The notes under the pieces: generated by a model
Databases searched by the model: none
What the model saw: only the letters and a program-made list of their open reading frames with translations
What the model was told of the DNA's origin: nothing
In this document: one piece after another, positions 36,528 to 51,500 of the stretch
Position numbering within the stretch: the stretch's first letter is position 1
Layout: every line of letters begins with the position of its first letter
Translations under genes and position numbers: made by a program
Source: Cruorifilaria tuberocauda
Taxonomy: Eukaryota > Nematoda > Chromadorea > Rhabditida > Onchocercidae
DNA: 64,000 bases
NCBI GenBank assembly: GCA_013365365.1
Contig: JABVXU010000081.1
Span: 62,001 to 126,000 of the forward strand
Reading direction: 5' to 3'

Positions 36528-39500
36528 ATGGAGGGTGAGCTGCTGCAATCCTTAGAAATTCAAAGGTTCAGGGTTTATCGGATTTGAAGGTCTCTTTCTG
36601 AATCACTAAATAAATGGTATGGCAAATGGAAAATCAGTCATTTTCTTACTTTACTAATTGCTAAAAATTATTTCCCAAAAGGGAGAAGAAAGTCAAAACT
36701 AATCAGTTATTAAAAGCGTTGGAGATTTTTCCGTGCAATATCTTCAATTAAAAGCATTGAGCAGAATTTGTTTAGCACAAAATAAGATTTACATAGATGG
36801 AAGTTTATATAATCTAGGATGGCATAATTTACTGTGATTAAAAAATTCAGTTAATTCTTCTTAGCATGTCCTGGTGTATTCCATGAAAATAATGCTTAAT
36901 TGATAAAATTATGATGACAGTGTACTTTCAGAGCTCACTTTATAATGCTCACTCTAGTTTTTTGTTCTTTAATCTTTACTAAATCTTAACTCTAATCTCT
37001 CAATTTTTGCTAACGGGATGAATATATTTCTAGAGTATATTGTTATTTTTAAGTATATTTCTTCAGATTATTATATCAGCCTAGCTTGCGAGTGCCAGCC
37101 AATATGCCCGGTAAAAGTGTATTGGCACCGATGACTACCGTGTCTTCACTATCAAGCAGCACCGAGCTGACGACATCACTGCAACCTGTAATTTATTCTT
37201 CACATTTTATCTCAACCTTCATTTAAATTTCATTTAATTTTTTAAAAATCTCTTAATTTAGAAAACTAAGAATGCACCAAATGCTTAGAATTAATTTGAC
37301 AACTGATTTTTAATAATTAGAAGAAATTTAGTCACTTAATCGGAATTAAAACTTTCTAATTAAATATTTAGTTGGACAGTCTTAATTCAAATAATCACCA
37401 TAATAAATAAGGGACATTAAATAAGTTCAAGATTATGGACATATATAATTCATGGTTTTGAGTATCTTACTTCCTTTTGCTTGATCATCAATTAAAATTA
37501 TGTCAGATCTTTTTACAATTAATGAAAAAAGTCCAGTTCCTTTAGATTTAAGTTGGTAATCTTATTCAGTAATTGAATTTCTAGGAAAAGAATTGCAATC
37601 GAACAATTTAACTGAATTGTAATCATATAATTAAAAGCTTGTAATGGGATCAAGTTAACATTCCTGTTCAGTACAACCTATCATTTTGTTTTATTTTTTT
37701 GTTTTATAATCAAATTTAATAATATTAAGATATAAACAAACTTTTTGCAAAATTGACAAATGAATAAAAGAAATTTTTCTGCAAAATAATTCGCGCTCAT
37801 AAAAATTGGATTGTCTCATTTATATTGAACATGTGGTAATTTTATTATAAAACTTGAATTTAAAATTAAAATTAATGCTTAGAGCATGCGCAGTATTTTT
37901 GTCTAAATTGTCTGAATAATCTTTGGTGTGTTGGTTTTGTTGATAAAAAATAAACGGAATTGTTTGCAGCTTTTTTTAAAGATAGGAAAAAGAAGAGGAT
38001 ATCAGCGAATGATCTAGTGTTTTGTTAAATAATAAAATAAACTCAAATATTTGGAATGTTTCAGATATTCATTATTTCAGAGGATATATACATCGAAGTA
38101 AAAAAAGAGAAAAAGATTGCTGAATTATCATAATTATGTAACTATCAATATCTTTAAGAATTTAATTTATAAACCATTATTAATGATTTATCAAGGCAAA
38201 TTTGAAACTGGCATGGAATTAATTTTATGTTTGCGTTTATTATAAAGGATTTCAATTTTGTCAGAATTTAGAATGAATTCTACCAATTTAGAAAAAGGCA
38301 CAAGTGATATTTTTGCAACGGTCACCAAAGTTGATTATTAGTCGTAATGGTGGTGAAACAGTTCAACATTTCATCCTCACTCAGCAACCGATTGTTAGTG
38401 GTAAATATTTTCTATTTTGTGTATTTTATATATTTCTCGAGGATCGTTTTTGCAGAAGATAGAATAAATGAACATTACGCTTCGGTAGCACAAATTGAAG
38501 ACGAAATTTTTTTAAATAGTATAGGTAGCGATTGATATTTTTAATATGGAATTTTAACTGTCTGGAATTTCGAACTTTTCTCATTTCAACAGTATATGCG
38601 ATTGGATTAATACATTAGCTGTGAAAGTCACTTTTAAATACCAGTGAATTGAAGGTTATTCGCATACTTAATGAAAACTAAGTCTAAGTTAACATTATCT
38701 TTTAGAAATCATGAAGGTAATTGAGAGTTATACTTATAGAAAACATATGTAAAGATTGGACTTTTTTCTCCCTTAATTTTGATATATCCATATTTATATT
38801 CATTAGTTATGTAAAGAAAGGAGATACAATTTATACACTGTGTTTGCATTTGTTATTGGTAATCGTGGATTGAAAATGAAAAAAGAAAATGGAATCATAG
38901 TTGAAGATATTGTATAAAGGATGAAGCAGTGTTACTTGGTAAAGAAATGGCGACATCCAGGCGGGAGCATCAAGCATGGGTTGGGATGGGAGGGAAAATC
39001 CGTGAGAGAAGAATCGAAAGGAGCAGGTGCATATTACAAATTTATACCTATAATATGAAGTATAATTGAAAGTTAATCGTCAAATAAGAGACATGAAAAG
39101 CCTATCCTTGTTCTATATTTTTTGTCATCTATAGATCCCATTTCCAATAACTGCATAAGTTTAACGTATATGTACTTACTTTTACTTACATATATAATTG
39201 TTTACCGACTAATAGGAGCGTTAGGAAATTAGAGGAGAATTACGATATTTTTATACTCAGTTGATAGAAAATTTTTATTTCCTTAATGAGATTAAGGATA
39301 TTCAGTGTTAACTGTGAAAAACATAATATTTAAAGTAATTTACGAGTAGTAAAAATTGTATAAGAAATAAAAAGTAGTATTGTCTGAATGAAAAATCTCA
39401 TATTACATTGCATAGTTTGCATCGTAATGGCTTGTAAAGCCGTTAAACTTATGCTGTTATTGGAAATGGGATGTAGTTTTCTATCGAGGGTTGTAAGTCT

Positions 39501-42500
39501 AAGCAATTAGTCGTATTACTTAACCAATAATAAAGAGCATTGAGTATATAAGCTTTGAGCACTATTTGAAATATTTTCCATACCTCAATTATCTCCGATA
39601 TTCTTTCGAATTATCGTCTAATTATCATCTTCCTTCCTAGCTTTTCGGAACATTCATCAATTATCTGCAGCTGATCTTTTCTATCATCCCATGAAATATT
39701 ATTGTTTGTATTAGTTTTTAACGTAGTTTTTTTGAAGTTACATTAGAAATATAAATCGTCTTACGAAAAAAGATTGGCAAATACGTTGATCAATATCGTA
39801 TTGAAGTGTACCTAAATTAAGTTGAACTTCATCCGTTCCACTTATTATGTTTTGAATCAAGCAGTAAATATTCCATTAGTTTTTCCTCTTGTGTGATTAT
39901 TCATGTTTTTACCATATGCCAAAATGTAAGCAATCAATTATTTTCTGTCACTATCTTTCTGTACATTCTTTTTTCGGATTTTATATGAAAATTTATCTGA
40001 CTAGTCCTTAATTCAAAAATTTGGGTTATCGTAATTTTCAAAGAGATGTAGGTGGTTATAAAAATATAGATGATTGATATTAAAAAAAATGGGATATCAA
40101 GTAGTATAGCTTTTTCTCAAAACGAATTAAATAAAGAGAAAAAGGAAGAAGAGAAGGTAGATTATCCTTTGAGGCTTTGTTATGACTATTTAATAAGATA
40201 GATAATATTTGATATCCCGAATTCAAATAAGGCCCGCCTCGTTGGGCCTATTTTATAAAGGAAATGTCTATTTCCTAAATATTTTGAACAAAGAAAAGAG
40301 TGAAAAAGAGAGGACTAACCTGCCTTTTATTAGCCGTTTCATTTTATTTCCCGTTTCATTCCCTCAATTTCTTTTTGATCCGAAAAGTTGGACTCCGATT
40401 TTGATCTTCCATCATTGTCTCCAGCATCATTCTATTATTTACTTCATCATGGCTTCAAATCTTCAGGAATGAATTTCTATCAGCGTTCTCTATTCGGTTT
40501 TCCACCATTTCAGACAACCCGATTTCCGTACTGTAAGTATTCTAAACGTATTTATTCAAAGTTTCTACCATTTCTTGAAATAAATGACTGAAGTTTGGCA
40601 GATTGTTTCTGGCAGGTGGACTAAAATTTCAATAGTTAATAGTGTAAACTTCTTTTGAATGTTGAACATTGTTCATTTAATTCCTTGTAAAAAGACTGAT
40701 GTTAAGAAATTAAAAAAGTAAATAAAAGGCTTCCGACGTTCCTCTTCCATTCATGTACTGTTCTCAACATTCTCTGAAGAGTTTTACGTTGAATTTGATC
40801 AGTACTGTGCAAGGGAATAGAAAAAATTTAGATTTTATATTTTAAGTCAAAGTTTATTAAACTCAAAAAAGCAAATTGTAATTAAATTTTTTTAATGGTT
40901 GGATGTAACAGTGATAAGAAATTGAATCAGTCCATTTTCATTTTTACTGTATGCTTTAAATTATAAGATCTAGGAGTTAATAGATTTGGAGAGCCAATAT
41001 AGTATAATGTTTATTCTTTATATCCAGACTAAATAATTTCTTCATCTCCTTCAATTTTCTTTGAAGCAAAAATCTATTCCAATTGAGCTACATTTTCGTT
41101 TTCTATGTTATTCGTGCTGAAAGTAAAATATAAAATTTGAGAAATTAAATAATATGAAAACAACATGATTTAAAATGTGCGAAGTAATAAGAAAGTAATG
41201 CTTTGCATGCATGAAGAATCGATTCATGGATCATGGGAATAAAATAAATTAATTTTTAAGCTTGAGAGAAAATAACTAATACTTGTCTCTGGCAAAGAAT
41301 GTAATAATATTATTGAGAGAAGTATAGCATAATTATCAATAATGTTAACATGGAGTGAGAAAAACTATGGGACGTTTAATCATTATTTTCATTAAACCAC
41401 AAATAATGAGCTAGGTAAAAAGTGAGTTAACTTTTCTTGTAGACATAAAAATAAGTTAATGTCTTTTTTTCAATATAATCAATCACTGGAATAAACATTT
41501 TTTTATTTGCACTGAAGAAAACGATTATTATTTCTCAATATTTCAAGAAATCTTTTTTTTTTAATTTCTTCAGAATGTTAAATGGTAATGTGTAATGGTA
41601 AAGAGTGAAAGTACAAATTTAAATTTTATTTGATGAGAATTCTATCGCTGTTTACTTATAATTTTCCGGATACGATATATTTTTCTAATAACAATTTCAA
41701 GAAGAAAAAAAAAAGAATTAAAGAAAAATATCATAAGCTTTTTTGATAATTAGATTTAATCGTTAAAATGATAACGCAGTAATGATTGCATTAAATTATG
41801 AAATTAGGAAGAGATCGATGTGATAAATTGGTCAGCCGTTATTAATTAGTACCAGTATCATTATCATGTAATAATATTCATTGCAGATAAGATATAAATG
41901 ATAAAAGAGATGAGAAAGATAGAAAGAGAAGAGGAATGAATATCGTTGAAGCGTATAGTTGACGAGTGTATAGGCTTTCAAAGGCTACCTTCCTACCGTA
42001 GACGTTGAAATAGATGGGGTATGCGTAATATTTTGTGCTAACTCGGAAATGTCCTCTGCTAATATCTTCATCACTCTTTTCCATTTCATCTATTATATTC
42101 TCTCTCTATCTTCCTTGCTTATTTCCATAAGCTTAAATTGATTTTGCAATGTTTTCATTCATTCATTCATTTGTTCGTTCATAGTCATTGCAACTGCTAT
42201 CATCGTATCTCATTGGTTAATGCTTTCATCTAATGATTAAAGCTGAAGGAATACATTAACTGATTATTGGACTAAACCTTACTGTTTATCTAGAAATATT
42301 GTTAATTACAATAATAAATGATAGAATTGCTCAATTTACATTATGATTTTCTTTAATTTTTAATTAAATTAATCATATAAATTTTTTGTTTTTCTTTCGT
42401 TCTTTTTTTTACATCATTTTTAAATTTTTAGTTTTTTATTATCTGTTGCTACATATCTGATATTTAAATATATTTCTATCATTTAATTTATTTCCAGTTA

Positions 42501-45500
42501 TAAACGCTAAAATAATTTATTGAAATAAGTGTTTTTTTAGGATACTCTATATTGATTAAGATTTTAATTCCTAAATAAAAAATTATCTTTTAAAATCATG
42601 CATTCAGTTATGTAAAAAACAGTTTTAAAAATATTTCAAATGATTCTTTTAAAAATTACATTTCCTTACTTTTTATCACTTAGAAATAGATGCGAATTTG
42701 AAGGCAACGATAAAAGTGGTTACTGGAATGAGCAAGGAATGAATGAAAATATAGGCTAATTTTTCAATTATAATTCCTAGAAATGATTTTTATAAAGTAT
42801 CATTTGAATTACGATAAATCTGAACTGATTTTAGATTATTTATCTAGATTTTCATAAGCGAAATTAATGTGTTAGTAGTATTCTGAATGAAAGAGGTTGA
42901 ATGTTAATTGGAAATTTTTATGTGCTAATTGAACTTGTCACCTTGAGAGAGAGGAGTATGATGAAAGGTGTCTTGTCGTTCTTTTTCCATGTAATTCGGG
43001 GTTATTATTTCAGGCATTCTAAATAAGCTAATAAAATGTTAGTGTGGCTTGTTGCGGTTTCTACCTGACTCATTCATTCTCTTTATTAAGGTTGTTGTCG
43101 ATACTGCTGCTAATATTGATGCTTATATCCATATGTTATAATATATTAATGTATAACATATATATGTTTGCATGTGCCTATGTCTCTATGCGGAAATGCA
43201 TCTGAAACAATTAAAATGCTTCATGTGGCGGTATGGTTAATAGATAAAGAAAATTTATTAGCATGACCGAGATGAGGGATTAATCTGGAACTGTTGAAGC
43301 TTAGTTCAGGTAATTGCTATTACAACATGTATAAATATGAATATATCTATGTTATATGATTGATTTGTGTATCTATCTTTAAATTTGCGTGTGGTGATTT
43401 ATATTGCTTCGGCTAATTAATTCCATGTTTCTGTTTGATTTAAATTTGAATATAAGAAAAAATTTTAATCATAATTAGAAAAGGAAAGATGATAAAGCTG
43501 GAAGATGTAGGAAGTTTATATCATACAACGTCTTCATTCTATCTAATTGGCTACTGATGCTGAAGTGAGCAAATATCTTAGAACTAACATATGTTTTCTA
43601 TTTTAGCACAATCATTTTCGAATATGAATGAATAAAAATTTATTTAATGCTAGAAATAGAGCTATCAATTTGTCTGCACAATTTTCTAATATGCGAATTA
43701 TCTGTAATTTATTGGTTTTTTAGAAATAATGGAATTGATAAGTATATCTACTTGTAGTCATAAAGATTTATAAAATTCGTATGTTTAGCAAAAGGAATGA
43801 GAATTTTCAAATGAGAATTATACTACGATATATCGGATTATTTATAATTATGTATAAAAATTTATTTAAGCTATGACGTAAAACTGAGGAATGTTATAAT
43901 TGAGAAAAATTAAGGCGGGATACTAAATAACTGTGATATGGTGGAATTAAATTATCAATAACTACGTAAATTGGCCACAAAACCAGAAACTGATGGTAAA
44001 TAATTGCTAGAAGTCTATTAATGAGATGTAATTGATAACTTCCTCTGAGAAGTTGTCCTTTACCTGAATATGTATTTGTCTACAGCTTTGATTTGTTATT
44101 TTCTTTATGATCAAATATCCCTCTTCTGTAATCTTTATTTATATATTTTTTATGATATTTTGCTTTTTTCTCAGTCGATACCGAATTCATTTAGATGATC
44201 ACCTTGAAACAGTCTGTTGTGGCATATTCGATATCATCTACTTCTAATATACATATCATATTTGCATCGCTAAATCTAATTCAACGTATTTCTTACTTTT
44301 ACTAATTTCCTTCTTTATTTTCATATGTCAGCTGTTCCAATAATTGTAATTTTATTGGTGCTCAATAGTTTAGTTAAAAGTTGAAACTTATTGATTTTTG
44401 AATATATTAATGATTGAAGATAGCATTGAAAAAAATCATCTGCAATTAAAGTGATGCTTATTGATCGATAAAGAAATGTTTTCATTATCTCTTATCGTAA
44501 TTACTCTTCATCGTCGTCAATAATTTTTGAAATCTTTATAAATTTTTAACTAATTGTTTATTTATTTTTTTGTTTTTCAATCTTCATTAGTTTTTTGAAT
44601 TTTTTTTTTACATTTGCTTAATTTCTTATATATCTGTCCTAATATAGAATCACTATTGGTTGTAATTGCGGCTAATGAGGCTTAGCTTCATTAAGTAATC
44701 TATTCATATACGACATTCTAGCTTTTGTAAATGATGCAATAATAACAGTGTGTGGGAAACAAGTCGATTGATAGCAAGTTAGCCTTAAACTTGATTTTAT
44801 TACTTTTTAATTAAAAGCGAGGAAATAGATTACGAGTGTAAATTGATCGTTTTTGAAGGGATGACAGAATGATTTTTTTTTTCAATAAGTATCTTCTGCT
44901 TCTTTATTATTTTTTTTCAAAAAAGTTGAAATATAAGTATTTTTGGATGGGAAACTGATACACATTCTTTCGTACTTTCATAATTTCTACTGCAATTTCT
45001 CCCTTCATTATTGAAGATAAAACAATTACGAGTAATTACCAATGAGCGACCGCTTCCGCTATTTTCTCTTTTTTCAGATATTCACTTTGAGGAGATTTAA
45101 AAAATAAGAGTAAAAAGAGATTCAACAGAATTTCTTGACAAAAATAAGAAATCAATGAGGATAAACTCTATTTTACTCTATTTACTCTATTTCCTAGAAA
45201 TTTATTTCATTTTATGGAGAAATTTAATTAGCCTAAATACAAGAAAATTTCGAGTCTCAATTGAAGAAAGTCTTATTGCTTTGTCATTCAACTGAAGGTA
45301 GTTCGTTATCTTGAAGATTCCAATTTTTTTAGTTATTAAGATGAAAAGAAGTGAATTAGTAGTTTGTTTTTGTATTAAAAAATATTCTAAAATGGAAATT
45401 ATTTGGATATCAAAGTTATTGCTTTAACTCATCATTTTAAAAAGGAAAGTATCTAGGAGGAAATTTTTCTTCAATTTCTTCTGGATCAATATCAGTATCC

Positions 45501-48500
45501 TCCTAGATAGGTATTGCAGGTTTTAATTTTTAAAATAAACAGAAGCAATGTCACTAACAGCAAAAGACTACTGAAATTACCGTACTATTTCTATGTTTAT
45601 TCCATATTCTGAACAACTATAAATGGAATACCCTACTCTTTGAACGATTGTAAAAATTGAAATTTGATAAATTGGTAGCGGGTGAGTGAGTTTGTTTGAT
45701 TATCCGTGGTAAGGATAATGCTCTCCTCGCCATCGAGTCAGTTATTTTACTTTCATTCCCCAAAAATTTGTTATAATTGTTAACTGAAAGCGATAATCGT
45801 TTCAGTATCGGATTTCTCAACAGCACCAACACTAACAGGAGGAGCAGGTTCAGAATCGAACGATACCGTAATCATTGACACAAATAGTGGCACGACAATT
45901 GATATCTTCGATCAATCAGGAACTACTAGTGCCAGCACCATTCATCATCATCATCATCATCATCAGCCATTGGGTGATGAAGTAACGTATGTCACTAATA
46001 GTAACAATTTAGCTGTACCCGCAACAACAACAACATCAACTACACTTAAAACAACTACTGTATCTGCAACAACGGAAGTTGGATTTTTAACAAGTGAAGC
46101 AGAGGGTACCGTGGAAACGGTGATAGTTCGATCGAGTGATATCAGTGGTAGTGACGAGACACAACAGTTAAGCCTCATGGATGCCTATCCAATAGGACAA
46201 GTGACATCAACGTACTTAAGTTATTACGATATCAATGTGCTGAAGCACTGAACGTGTTGTAGTTGTGTTGCACTACATATCATCATTATCATTAGAGAAT
46301 GCTTACATATGGGAAGATGCACTGTAATAGCAAATGATGGGCAAAAAATTTAGATTCAAAAATTGAAGTTTCCTTCTTTTCTTGCCAATAGCCTTCTTAC
46401 CTATTTATAGTATCCAAAATACTTATATATTTCCTTTACACAGATAATGTTCTGTCCTGCATTTCTCAATTCTCTGTTCTCGATATCTTATTTTGCTTCA
46501 CTTCTTTTCTCGCACTTTTTATATCCATTTAGAACATAGATATTTGTATAGGAGGTCAAAAATTTTTCAGCACAGTATTATTTATTATTAAGAAAACTAT
46601 TAGTGTATTTATCAATTATGAGTTAGGTCTTCTTTACTACTGCATATCACTTTCACCTTGTTTATCTTGGAAATCTAATCACAGAATTTAGTAGTAAAAG
46701 TCTATTTTAAACAAAGCGAGTATAATAAATAGCGGTTAATACTTGGAGAATGCGATAACTGAAAAATTGTAAGATTGTTTTCATTATTAGGATAAGGAAA
46801 CTTGAGTGAGTTAGAAAATGAGGAGGCAAGTGAAAAGAAATTATTTTAATAAGCAGTCTAGCGCGATCTGTTATTAAGTTTATTCTTTTCAATCCCGTAT
46901 TCTTCTATGTTCGAAATAGAATGAAGTAAGAAGATCAAGCAAATGATAAGTTGGAAATTTAACATACCATCTAAACATTATGTGAATTGGGATTTTGTGA
47001 TTTCAGATTGATATATCATCTTAGAACATCAGCATTTCCTGTAAAAATTTAAATGTAATTGATTTTTTTTAAAGAAATAGATATCACTAGATAGTTATGT
47101 TAGTGTAGAAATACGTTTCATCCAAAGTATTTTCAATTTTATTTGGTGCTTATTGTGTTTGGTATTTTAGCTATTGGTACTTTTTTCCTTTTTTCTTTGA
47201 AGTCATTAAAAAAATTGACAGATTTGCTGAGAATAAAATGATTTCTTTTTTATTCGATAATAATTTAAAAATATCTTATGATCTAATAATATGATGATAT
47301 GAGGATCTCTGAATGTTTCTGAAGTGCTCCCAAAAATTTTAATAAGTTTTGCATTTGCAACATCTCTTATCAGCTAGTTATTTTAGCTATCTATTCGAAG
47401 TAAAATATACGTTGAGTTTGCTCAATTTAATATATTTCGAACATAGAATTTTCGAATCATTTCTTAATTTCCAATCATAGAGATAAGAGATAAGAGAAAA
47501 TGTGAGTTAAAATGATTATGGAGTTGTTCATTTCAATTTTTTGTTTCTTTTGAAGATTCCTAAACGTGATGGAGAAGAAAAATAAGAAAAAATGATGGTA
47601 AGAAATTAGAAATTGTGGTGGTGGTGATGGTAACCGTTGTCAGTAGTGACATTGACAGAAATAGCGTTCCAAGGTTAGCTTGATCGTCGGTTGAGATGGT
47701 TGGTTGTGATGGTTGTTGTTTAGCAACTGGAATGTAGCTACTTAGAAACAGGGACGACGACCGAAGCTAAGGCAACGGAGTATGAAAGACTAAGGCTTTA
47801 AGCTTTAGCGAAGCATATATTCTGTATTTGTTGTCGAGACGATGATGATAATGATGATGATGATGGAATTTCTTTTGACAACAATGACAACAATGTCAAT
47901 TTCATAAGGCAATAATTGCAGAAATGGTTGGAAGAAAGTAGAAAAGGAAAAACAAGTGGTGTAAGCGAATAGCGATAATTTGATCATTGGAAAAAAAAGA
48001 AAGTTTTTTTTTGTTTTCCAATAAGCATCTTTGGTTTGAAGCTATTCTTTCAGCTTTTCATGTCAGAAGACTTTATCAGAAAAGCAATTCTTGTTTTATC
48101 TGAAAAGCAAGCTTTTTGTGCGTAAATGTATCTATTTACCTATGGGTTAACATCTTGCACTTATCTATCATCTCTTATCCCTCTTTTTTTTTAGTCATTA
48201 TCAATGATTTATAAGACATCTTATATGTTATATCTGTCTATGTATTCATGTTTATCTATTAATGTTTCGAGCTTTAAAGTGAAGTCTTGAAACTTTTACT
48301 AAAAAATTTTCGGTAACCAAGGAAGTAGTAGCAGCAGTGATAGCAGCATTATGATATCCGGTTAAGATTGAAGGTGGCCAAGTACGCGCAAGGATATTTC
48401 TTTCCTAAAAATTTGAAAAACTTTTTTCTCTTCTGATTACTTTCAATTGGTTATTATCGAATTTCAGTTTTCTAAAAAAAGCTAGTTCTTGAATTTTCTA

Positions 48501-51500
48501 AAAGTAGATGAAATATATTCATAACATTAAACAGGAGTAGTGATGAATAATTCGATTTATGTTTTATTTAAATTGATGATAGTCAAAAGTGATGTTTATG
48601 AGTAGGATATTATATTTTTGGAATTGTAAAGAAGTGTAGTTTAAATTGAGATGAGTAATGTAGGCAGTGATATTTAGGAGTGTTGGGAAGTTTTTTAATT
48701 GAAATTTCTGAAAAATGGGATAAAATATTAAAATATTTTCTGTCCAAGAAATACTTGGCTTTATGTTGTGTTCTATTTAAATTTAATTAAATATTTATTT
48801 GCTATTAAATAAAAGAATCTGGGATGTAATACGGTGTAATTTCTAGAAATTTCTTTAAAAATTACTATTTTCTTGAGTGAATGAACTGATGGTATATCGG
48901 ATATATTTTCACACTCTGGTAAATAAACAATCATTTTCAGGAATTTTAAAAATTCTTTATTTGAAGAACGTTTAACTTATGATGTAGAGAGTAAAAGGGT
49001 TATGTTCTTCGATAGATATCAATGATTTTAATTTTGAAAAATCGGTAAGAGTTATCAGTTTGTATCTTCATTTTATTTAACTTTAATTCTGAAATTTTTG
49101 AAAATTGAAATTATTTTAGATGAACATATATTTTTAATTGCTTTCATTGGTGGTAATAGGGAAAGAGAAAGGAAGAAAAGAAGAACGAAAGAGGAAGAGA
49201 ATGATAATTTATGGAATTAAAGACTTCTTTGTTTTTTAAATCTTTTGGTAGTAAGTGCATCATTATGTCTTTTCGGTTCTCATAATGGGTCGTCTAGGAG
49301 ACGAAAATTCATCGTTGTGGTCGTTATGGTTGACATCAGTTTTTCTGCATTATTATATACATATATATAATATACTAAGATGAAGGATATATGAAGTAGA
49401 AGTATTTTTATTAAAGTTGATTCATGCTATTTTATCTTCTGAATTTGCGTGAATTCCGCATCTATCACTCCCGCCCTTTCCTTTGCCTCCTTTGTGTCCC
49501 GCTTACTTCTTACCCTATTCCCTTAACTACTGTTGTCAGGTATTTTGTATGCATATGATACCTTGGTAACCAGACACTTAATCACTAAGATTATTTTCAC
49601 GTTATAAGTGCTAGGCAACATTGGAGTGGTCGCAAAATTCAGTATTCATTTTACTCTTTGCATTCTTTAATTCAAATTATCTCCAGATTACATTGAGAAA
49701 ATCATTCGAGATGTGTTATCGTTTAGTTTTTTCCTTTTTTTTTTTGCAATTTTGTTCGACCACTGTTTATTAGGATGTTGAATTACTTTTGAGAAGAGAA
49801 TAAATGATACATTTTCGGAAGATGGAAATGGTTGAACATTGATTTTTTAGGATCTGAAGTAGTTATTTAGTCAAGTTGAAATTTAAAAAATTTTTTTCAA
49901 AAGAAATAACTTGTAATTTTAAGAAGATATGTAAATAATTTTTGTAAACTTACCAAAAAATGAAAATATTGAAGTTGAGTAAAATGAATAAATATATCTA
50001 TATATTTACAAAATGTGTGGATTGTTTTTTCTATATATCTCTTATTAATTTTTGACAAACATTTTCTTTCTGAGCTCATAACTATCTTTCACGTTAAAGT
50101 ATCTTTCTGAAATAAAATCCGATCAGTTGTTTCAGTTTCTATTAGTCAAATTTAAAGCTAGAATTCAATTTTTCCTATTTTTTCTTTTCTGATTTTAGAT
50201 AAGAATTAACTCTTTGCTTTCTCTTTTTCTTTCTGCTATCGATAGGATCTGCATTTAAAATGGCAGTAATGGAAGGAAATGGATGAAAATGCGGAATTTC
50301 AAAGAGATATTGGTAGTTAAAGGGAAATATTATTAGAGCAGGTGTGAGTGAATGATTAGCCGTAAGCTAGTCATTGCACTAAGCTAGTCATCATTATGAT
50401 CATTATAATGTACCTCACCTCATCGTTACCTCCCTTTCCATGCTTATATATTCTGCCTCCCTTGTAGAGGCCAATTGAGTTCATGCTTCACTCCCCTCCT
50501 TTAAAGGGACCCTTTTTCATTTACATCTAAGGCATTTCCTCGTAAAGTCGATGACGAAAGGAAGTCCAACTGGGCAACTAGACAGGTATTTGATTTTCAG
50601 TTCCTTTTTTTACATCCTGCTAACTTTAACTGAGAAGTTAAATTTATTGAAATTTTTTTTTTAAAGGAATTAGACTTGATAATGTTACTATGGATGGATC
50701 TATTGGGAATGATAAAAATTCTTGTAATCTTGTACAGCTAACTGTGATTCATTTCTTTCGTGATATCGATTGATTTTTTCATTCATTTTAACAAAAAACT
50801 TTTGTAAAGAAAAAAAATTGACGGGAACGTTAGAAGATCAACTATTACGCATAAATTCCAGTGCGACATTTCAGTAATTGCCAAATGGTACTAATGGTAT
50901 TAGTTTATTTAAATTGTACTAAGTATTTATTGTGAATTTTCGACTTCTAGTATGCAGAAACTTAACTTAATTAGATCTTAGTTAACTTGATACTTGTGAT
51001 ATGATATGTTTTTAGTTTTGGTCACTGTCACGTATACCCCTGTTGCATATAAGCATGATAATCGTTTTTCAATGTCTTAGCCACAGCTTTCTTTATAACG
51101 ATTTTTAAATATGGTATTGAATTATGATTCATGATAATTTTTGTAAGGTTATAGTTAGTTATATTCTAAAGCTATAGCAATGCATAATACATGATACATA
51201 CATGATTACATGTTTTAATAATACGCAGTAGTAATGAAAAAAGTAAAATGGAAGAAAAATATTTGCTTGGTAATAATAGTATGAGTGATTTGTGAAATAG
51301 TTCAAGATGCAAAATTTTGAAGATAATTTTTACTTCATATCCTTATACCTTTTCTGTTTTAAGATGTTTTAAGAGCTTAATGATATCATTCATTTTCAAT
51401 GAGTAATTTGCCTCATATATTTTTTCGATATGCAGTTTTTTTTAATATAATTGGTAATATGATTTGATATTCAGATATCGCTTCCATTTCCATATGTAAA

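Larger units (their letters stand above)
38401..45805. other. RFX intron 3 (7.4 kb)
   Basis: Long AT-rich intron holding the candidate alternative first exon at 40469 and a G/C-richer ATG-containing frame at 38947-39026. A perfect 12-bp inverted repeat (45450-45461 and 45498-45509) lies near its 3' end. Nothing else was recognised. Confidence 0.6.

Noticed and set aside
45963..46178. Minus-strand frame over RFX exon 4
   Set aside because: Antisense shadow of the Thr-rich coding exon.
47805..47987. Minus-strand frame with poly-Ile
   Set aside because: Reverse reading of the GAT repeat.
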